In this document: positions 58,233 through 64,000 of the stretch, one piece after another
How positions within the stretch are numbered: the first letter of the stretch is position 1
Layout of the letters: every line of letters begins with the position of its first letter
Assembly (NCBI GenBank): GCA_964058805.1
Contig: CAXKVV010000022.1
Span: forward strand, 62,001-126,000
Direction of reading: 5' to 3'
Origin: Schoenoplectus triqueter
Taxonomy: Eukaryota; Streptophyta; Magnoliopsida; Poales; Cyperaceae
Length of the DNA: 64,000 nucleotides
Notes under the pieces: model-generated
What the model was told of the DNA's origin: nothing
The model's database searches: none
What the model saw: the letters and a program-made list of their open reading frames with translations, nothing else
Translations under genes and position numbers: made by a program

Positions 58233-60179
58233 TCAAATCTCAACCATTCTCTGATTTAATGCCATGTATCTCCACCTCTCTTTTTCAACAAAATCGGCAT
58301 CTAAAAATTTTGCAATAAAAACCCAAAGCTTGTATGCATCTTCAAAGCTACTTAAAAATCCTAATGAAACATTAACCACACTAATTCCTACATCATTTTC
58401 GTCTCCTTTTTTCTCCAAAACAATGTTGTCCTCTTCATGTTCATTTTCGAACAAAATGTTCTTCAAGAACCCAGAACTTAGTGAAATTCCACTTCTGTCC
58501 CCAAGCTTTTGCACCAAGGAAGGATCAATTTTCTCCCCCTTCCAATCAAAGATATTGAATGCCAATGCGGGCCCACGATCAAATTTGACTCTAGGCCCAT
58601 ATATTTTTACCAATTGATAACCATTTGTTGAGTTAGGATGTTTAAGCTTTGACAAAGCTACTACTAACCAGTTTGTAATGCATCTCAGCCTTGTGCTGAT
58701 TAGTACCAAACCAAGTGTATGGGCATGGTCTAAGCAATGGCATTCTATTTCCATCCTGGCTTCTTCTTCCACTTCAATTTCTGGTGGTTTTTCTTCTTCT
58801 AAAATCTTTGAAATTTTACCAAGTTCTTGCGACCTATTTTCTCTGTTTTGTATTCCAATTGGACCAGAAAATGAACTTGCTGTTTCCAAGTCTTCTTCTT
58901 CATTTCTGATATTAAGAGGCTGAGAGGTCTCTAAATCAGTACCAGAATAATCTCCAATGATAGAAAACCTTCGTGCTGGTACGATATTTACTATCCCAAT
59001 GCTCCTGGCAATACTTGATCTCTCAAGTGCTTCACAACTTGATTTCTTGACAAAAAGCCCTGCAAAACCAGATGGATTTTCCCCAAACACCTTAAAGAAA
59101 TTGCAAATTATAAAGTCGGGCTGGATAAGAGAGAGTCCTAATGAATCCATATCTTTTGGCCCGAGTGCACATGTATCTAATGCAATATGCCAACCATGAT
59201 CTTGGGCTAATTTCATCCATAGGTATGGGTATCTTGTACCAGTCATCCTTGATATAAGAGGGAAAACAAATAAACCTTTTCTCTTCTTCCTCTGTGTGAG
59301 CTTTTTTATCAATTTCTTGTTGATTCTCAGCCCTGGCCATGTGAAATTGGCTGTCACCACATCCGCACCTTTCTTTTGCGCAGTTTCTATCATGGCAGTG
59401 ACTGCCTCACTCTCGTAATCATATACAGTCAATAATTTATTATTTGGTTTGAAGGAGTATGATTCTGCTAATAGTCTAAATGCAGTAGTTCTATTAGCAG
59501 TACATACCATGCTATACTCTTCATCTGAAATTGATAATAGTTTCATAATTCGCTTTCTAATCTCTGCTTCAAGACTTGTATCTTTATCCCTTGATTGAAC
59601 CTGAGCCCTTAGGCTAGCTGATTTATATGCAATTTCAAAGAAGGGAGGTTTCAGGCTGGAAGGCGCTACAACGTCAGTGTGGTTGGATGTTGTACCTGGG
59701 TCAAAATCCATCTGTGAGTGAGAAAACAGACCGATGCCTGAATAATCAAAGCAAGCATGAGTTGACAGGTGGCTGTACTGGAGTTGTCTTATTGAGTCTG
59801 CCATTTGGGTCCCACCATAGTGGGGAAAGACTGATAGGAAAATTGAGAAGGCATCCGACATGGATGGGAGGGACTCATGATTAGTGAATTGGGTACCGGG
59901 GAAGAGAGAAGTCGTCGTGGTTTTCGAAAAGTTTTCTCGTGTAACCCTGGTGGTGGTCATAGTACGTGCCGTGGCACCAGTGGTGGTCTGGCTGCTCTGC
60001 TCAATTGGGGCTGAGTTGGTCCCAGCTGTCAGACAGCCACGAAAACAGATGTAAGAAGAGTCATTTGGTTTGTTTTCAGGCGGCATATCGGCTGTGCTTC
60101 TTTTGCTGTTGTTCTCAGTCTCTTCTTTGGTATTCTTTGGAGGCCTTCTCTTCAAGTATTTCTTGAAAAGGGGAAGCAT
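58233..60179 (-). CDS. MOCOS-like PLP-dependent aminotransferase-fold protein
   Basis: This is a plant protein annotated in relatives as molybdenum cofactor sulfurase-like (the At4g37100/At2g23520/At5g66950 group). Its biochemical role is not established. It is a single exon of 648 aa. Residues 1-100 are low complexity and basic. The class V aminotransferase fold follows: SLPSMSDAF...FPHYGGTQ (~103-124), CFDYSGIGLFSH (143-154), TANRTTAFRLLAESY (~227-241), and ALDTCALGP with the PLP-binding Asp335. Next is DFIICNFFKVFGENPSGF with the likely Schiff-base Lys363, then CHCLDHAHTLGLVLISTRLR (~484-503) and a C-terminal domain to the stop. The MOSC domain of true Moco sulfurase (ABA3) is absent, so Moco sulfuration is unlikely to be its complete function. 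A TATA box lies 160 bp upstream. Confidence 0.94.
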   Translation of the reverse strand: MLPLFKKYLKRRPPKNTKEETENNSKRSTADMPPENKPNDSSYICFRGCLTAGTNSAPIEQSSQTTTGATARTMTTTRVTRENFSKTTTTSLFPGTQFTNHESLPSMSDAFSIFLSVFPHYGGTQMADSIRQLQYSHLSTHACFDYSGIGLFSHSQMDFDPGTTSNHTDVVAPSSLKPPFFEIAYKSASLRAQVQSRDKDTSLEAEIRKRIMKLLSISDEEYSMVCTANRTTAFRLLAESYSFKPNNKLLTVYDYESEAVTAMIETAQKKGADVVTANFTWPGLRINKKLIKKLTQRKKRKGLFVFPLISRMTGTRYPYLWMKLAQDHGWHIALDTCALGPKDMDSLGLSLIQPDFIICNFFKVFGENPSGFAGLFVKKSSCEALERSSIARSIGIVNIVPARRFSIIGDYSGTDLETSQPLNIRNEEEDLETASSFSGPIGIQNRENRSQELGKISKILEEEKPPEIEVEEEARMEIECHCLDHAHTLGLVLISTRLRCITNWLVVALSKLKHPNSTNGYQLVKIYGPRVKFDRGPALAFNIFDWKGEKIDPSLVQKLGDRSGISLSSGFLKNILFENEHEEDNIVLEKKGDENDVGISVVNVSLGFLSSFEDAYKLWVFIAKFLDADFVEKERWRYMALNQRMVEI

Positions 60180-60337
60180 TGTTTAACATGGATGAGAATT
60201 GGGCAGTAGTGGATGATTGGGTAGGTTTCATGAATTATTGTAATTGGTCTGAGTTTTCATTCTTTTTCTATTTTTATTTTTTTTTGGAGTGGATGCACCT
60301 TTCTTATATGAAATATCTTCCACCCAGGTCTCACTCA

Positions 60338-60346
60338 CTTTATATA
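60338..60346 (-). promoter_or_regulatory. TATA box of the MOCOS-like gene
   Basis: TATATAAAG on the minus strand lies about 160 bp upstream of the start codon at 60179. Confidence 0.55.
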
Positions 60347-61445
60347 TTTCTCAATGTATATATAAATCACGTGTACGCCTATGCCCCACGGTACTATCAA
60401 TTGATAGCGGCAATTTGGAGTCATGGGGCTGAGTTGGTTGGTCAACAATTGGCCGTTGATTCTTGAAACTTTAGAGACTTCTCTTTATGCCATTTTGTAT
60501 GGTGAATGGTTGTCATGTGGGACCAGATACCTTTTTGGATGGATGAGATGAGAATTATATTGTTTCAGTGGCCTAGCCATGTGATTTGCTGCAAGGCAAA
60601 TTGCAATATCTACAGCTAGTGGTTTAGCCGTTTAGGTATGAACACTTTGGCGGTTATGATTTTGGACCAGCAGCCAATTAGTCATCCAAAGTAGATAAAT
60701 GATTGCTTCATATTCTGGGTTCTGAGTTCTGACCGTGAGAAATTCATAAAATAGTTTTGATTTATAATTTCTATTCATGCAGATTGTGCCACTACTCTCA
60801 ATTTGTGCCGATTTGTTTTATTAGGAGAAAAAAATGTCTTCTTTTAATAAGTCAAATTGGATTTATAACAAGTGTGTGAGCTTGGCATCCTGACATTTAA
60901 AGAATAGATTGTTTGGTTAAGCTATCAGAAAACAGTATTTGTTCACATCTCTACTAGAAGAGACTGGTTAGCTTAAGCAGTTGAGACTACATTCAGTAAG
61001 AAACATGCCTAGAAACAGAGAGGAAAAAAAAATATTCTAGAATAGGTGAATGGTACCAGCTGGTACAAACATTCAATGCCAGGCAAGTTTTAAACGATGA
61101 AAACGTCTGTACATGCTTTAGATATGTCACTCACGAACTGTTCATTTTCTTCTATTCTGTCATTGTCTTGTTAAACCTTGTAGTTGTGATACAATAAAGT
61201 TTTCTTTTCTAGATCTTTTGTTAGATTTGGAGCTACCTTCTTGCAACCTCAGTGATCGTACGTAGCAATTGACTAATATTTGAATTGAGGTGACCAGTAG
61301 ATAACTTGTAGACAATTACCAACTCTACTTGTTGTCTACTTGTCTTGGTACCTTTCATTATGGAATCTAATAATCAAATAACTTAAATTAAAGTGGCTTT
61401 TCAGATATATCTCTCATTTTTTTTGCCATTCCCTTTTTAGGAGTT
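60347..61445. other. Upstream intergenic DNA of the MOCOS-like gene
   Basis: No coding exon was recognised. The region probably holds the promoter of the minus-strand gene. Confidence 0.45.
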
Positions 61446-61450
61446 GAAGA

Positions 61451-61640
61451 GGTTCAAAGTCCTTTGAACTAAAAATTAAGTTTAAAGTATTTGAAAACCG
61501 TTAATTTTGCATTGAGATTTATATTTTCAATAAAAATAAATTCAAAATTCATACTTTCAATAGTTATTACGAATCTAGATGCAAAATCAACGGCTATCAA
61601 AGTCTTTGAACCCAATTTTTGATTCAAAAGACTTTGAACC
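61451..61640. mobile_element. MITE-like foldback element (~190 bp)
   Basis: GGTTCAAAGTCCTTTGAAC at the left and GGTTCAAAGTCTTTTGAATC in reverse at the right start arms of about 65 bp, also sharing CCGTTAATTTTGCAT / CCGTTGATTTTGCAT. The ends may extend a further ~12 bp. No target duplication was found. An open frame on the minus strand here (61469-61714) follows the repeat and is not taken as a gene. Confidence 0.8.
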
Positions 61641-64000
61641 CCCACCTCCTCACCTTTACCATTTGAGAGTTCTGTTGATAAGATGCTCTTGATGTGCATC
61701 GACTTCTGCTTCATCTGCTAAAACTTTACTCAACTTCGTGGAGATATTTTCAAACTAATAAAATTGATTTAAGTAAAATTAATGGACAGTCGCAAGCATA
61801 CGATATATTGTGTAGTAAATAAATGTCGATCCCCACATAGACTAATTTAAAATACCGACATTACACAAATTCTCTAAGCTAAACAATAAAATTTAATTCA
61901 AATATATTTTAAATTGTTCTAAACTTTTTGCTAACTTTTGTAAGCACCTGATCACGCTCTTGTGATCATAATAATGAAATTTACAGGCATATAACCTGTA
62001 TCTTTTTCCTTAAAAAAAAAATAGTTCTAAGAGCCCTCTTAAGATGGTGGTGATTGCGATAAAGAACTAGACTTATCAAAAAGACAGGCCGCCAGGAGAA
62101 AATCTAAGACCAATTAAGCATTAATCTTACTAGTTAATACGTTTATTCTTAATTACGTGAGAGTTATCATCCAATTTACTATTAATTTTTTTGGTTAGGG
62201 TTCAACACCGTAATCAAGTTAAACTTCACGATTAAGTACTTCATTCTATTAATTCAAGTCCATTAAAATCCTGATAATTCTAAACTACTAATGACTGATT
62301 ATTCATGATTAAGTACTTAAAAAAATCTCATCTAACTAAGACTTCACGATTAAATATTTGACCTAGGACTAGATATTACTTCTGGGTTTGAGTATCGACA
62401 GATTTTAATTAGAAATCTAAATAATTTTCTCTAGTAGTGATTTATATATCATAAATCTATTATACTTAGAATTTTTAATTCTAAACGGATTACTAATATA
62501 AATTATAAGCAATTCAATTCAGCACAATAACAATTCAATCACAAAGTAGTTCATATAAATCAAGAATAAATATACAACAAGTACAATTAATTACAATAAA
62601 TTTTAAAATACATGTCTAACCCTAGACGAATGATTACTCTCTAATCATGGAGAGAAGTCCACAAATATTCATCTGATTAAGGAAAGAAAGATGAAAAACA
62701 AGTATAGAAAGAATTACACCAAAAATCTATAGTTTCTCTTGGTCTTTCTCCTTCTTTCTCTCTCTCCAAGAATACTTTCTCTCTTAAAATGAGCCCTAAG
62801 TCTCTCCAGATGATCTACAAATAAAATTTAGGGTATATATAGATCGAAATCGCTAAAAATGGCTAAAAAACGCAAAATAAATCAATTAAAATAAAAATTG
62901 GCGGCACACAATTCTAATTCTGACAGAATTGAAAACTAAAAAGTTGGCAGTGCATTGAGTTTGATTGGAATTCTAGAATTTCGGTGGAATTCAAGTTGAT
63001 GGATGTTGGTTTGAGTTTAGTTCGATTGAAATTCTAGAATTCCGGTGGAATTAAAAACTAATTTGTGTTTTTACTTCATTTCTTGCTTCAAATTTTTTTC
63101 GTTTTAGCTCTGACTTGCGTCTTTTCTCCTATTTTCTTCTCGAGTTCTCTTCTTTTATTTCTGAAACATCAATCAAAATATAGCAGTACTTCAAATTTGT
63201 GCAATTTTAACCCTAAATTAAACTAAATTAACTGTAAAAAGTTTTGTTCTGTGACTAAACCTAATCCAAATAATAACATTTTTATCAGTTCATGAAGCTT
63301 CAGATCAGTTTTCAATCCTTTGCTTTAATTGATGTATGGTTCGGCGGTATGTGTTTTCTAATTCTCTTTGATTTTTTAATTAAATCACTATTATTTACAG
63401 GTAAACATTATGTCGGTCGATTTGTTTTGTTCCGTTGTCAAGAGTTTCAGTCAACTTGAGAATTTAACTTCCTTCTAGGTTTTATAGTTTTTTTTTATCT
63501 ACTGTGTTACATTGTTTTAATGAAAAATTTCATATTTTTAATTGATTAAGAAAGAGAACAAATGGAAGTTCAATAGTTCATTTGTACTTCAGAAGAAATT
63601 TGGGATTCAAATTAACAGCATTTTTTTTTAATTTATTAGACCTGCTGAAATGAAACATGTTACCTCAATTGGATCAATTACTGAAAGTATTTTGTTTCTT
63701 TAAAATCTTTATAGTAACACAAACCTGGTGGCTATGAAGAATGATACAATAGTCATTAATAAAACTCCATAATCTTTGGAGTTCTAACTTAATTTTCTTG
63801 ATAATAAACTTAAGGATTTCGTTCTTAAAACTCTTATTATGCAACCTGACTTTTTCTAATCCAATATACCCACTACAATTTGGAATTCTAAAATCATTCA
63901 AGCATCAATCTGTATCATGGATTGCCTATCTTACTTAAATTAACATCATGGTAGTGTGGTTTATTCCATAGTTGGGACATATATATGCCCTAGTCAGAGG
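61641..64000. other. AT-rich intergenic DNA to the window end
   Basis: No exon was recognised. A close pair of related blocks containing TGGAATTCTAGAATTTCGGTGG-type sequence occurs near 62968 and 63026. At 62740-62800 there is a CT-rich stretch. Confidence 0.45.

Noticed and set aside
61469..61714. 81-codon frame on the minus strand
   Set aside because: It mostly translates the foldback element at 61451-61640 and has no recognisable domain.
1..64000. CRISPR array, operons or phage-like modules
   Set aside because: The tandem repeats lack unique spacers of constant length and all genes are intron-bearing or plant-specific; nothing prokaryotic was found.

Overview
This 64 kb window is nuclear DNA from a flowering plant. 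It is AT-rich and carries GT-AG introns, plant-specific protein families, long intergenic stretches full of decayed transposons, and a nuclear copy of mitochondrial rRNA. The species cannot be named from the sequence alone.

Six intact-looking genes were found. From left to right they are: a plant UBX-domain protein of the PUX8/SAY1 type (5898-11169, +, 11 exons, 575 aa); a type III non-specific lipid-transfer protein of the anther/tapetum A9 type (17081-17698, -); a nucleolar DEAD-box RNA helicase of the RH7/PRH75 type (21265-25833, +, 14 exons, 679 aa); a class I TCP transcription factor (35278-36294, -, one exon); 3-hydroxy-3-methylglutaryl-CoA synthase of the mevalonate pathway (51123-55223, +, 12 exons, 464 aa); and an intronless PLP-dependent MOCOS-like protein (58233-60179, -). 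They share no pathway, as is normal for a plant chromosome. An alpha-L-fucosidase pseudogene (GH29) lies at 29465-31230 on the minus strand.

The rest is repeat and transposon debris. From 1481 to 2640 there are degenerate tandem repeats. A LINE fragment (-) abuts a decayed Ty1/copia element (+) with one LTR at 12100-16575. A pair of Mutator-like MITEs with perfect 9-bp target duplications lies at 19481-19865 and 43154-43542. Several non-autonomous hAT-type elements are packed with short subterminal CGG/GGGT repeats; four of them have perfect 8-bp target duplications that can be read directly (20061-20834, 27059-27700, 27755-28311, 49976-50753).

The most striking locus is 26306-28384. There a degraded mitochondrial 18S rRNA fragment (NUMT) is split by two hAT elements with perfect 8-bp duplications and flanked at its left edge by a third. 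Removing the two insertions makes the rRNA fragment contiguous. Two of the hAT elements also sit a few hundred bases upstream of the RH7 and HMGS start codons. I see no operon-like, CRISPR-like or otherwise clearly new multi-gene system; the unusual content is in the repeats and their relation to gene promoters.
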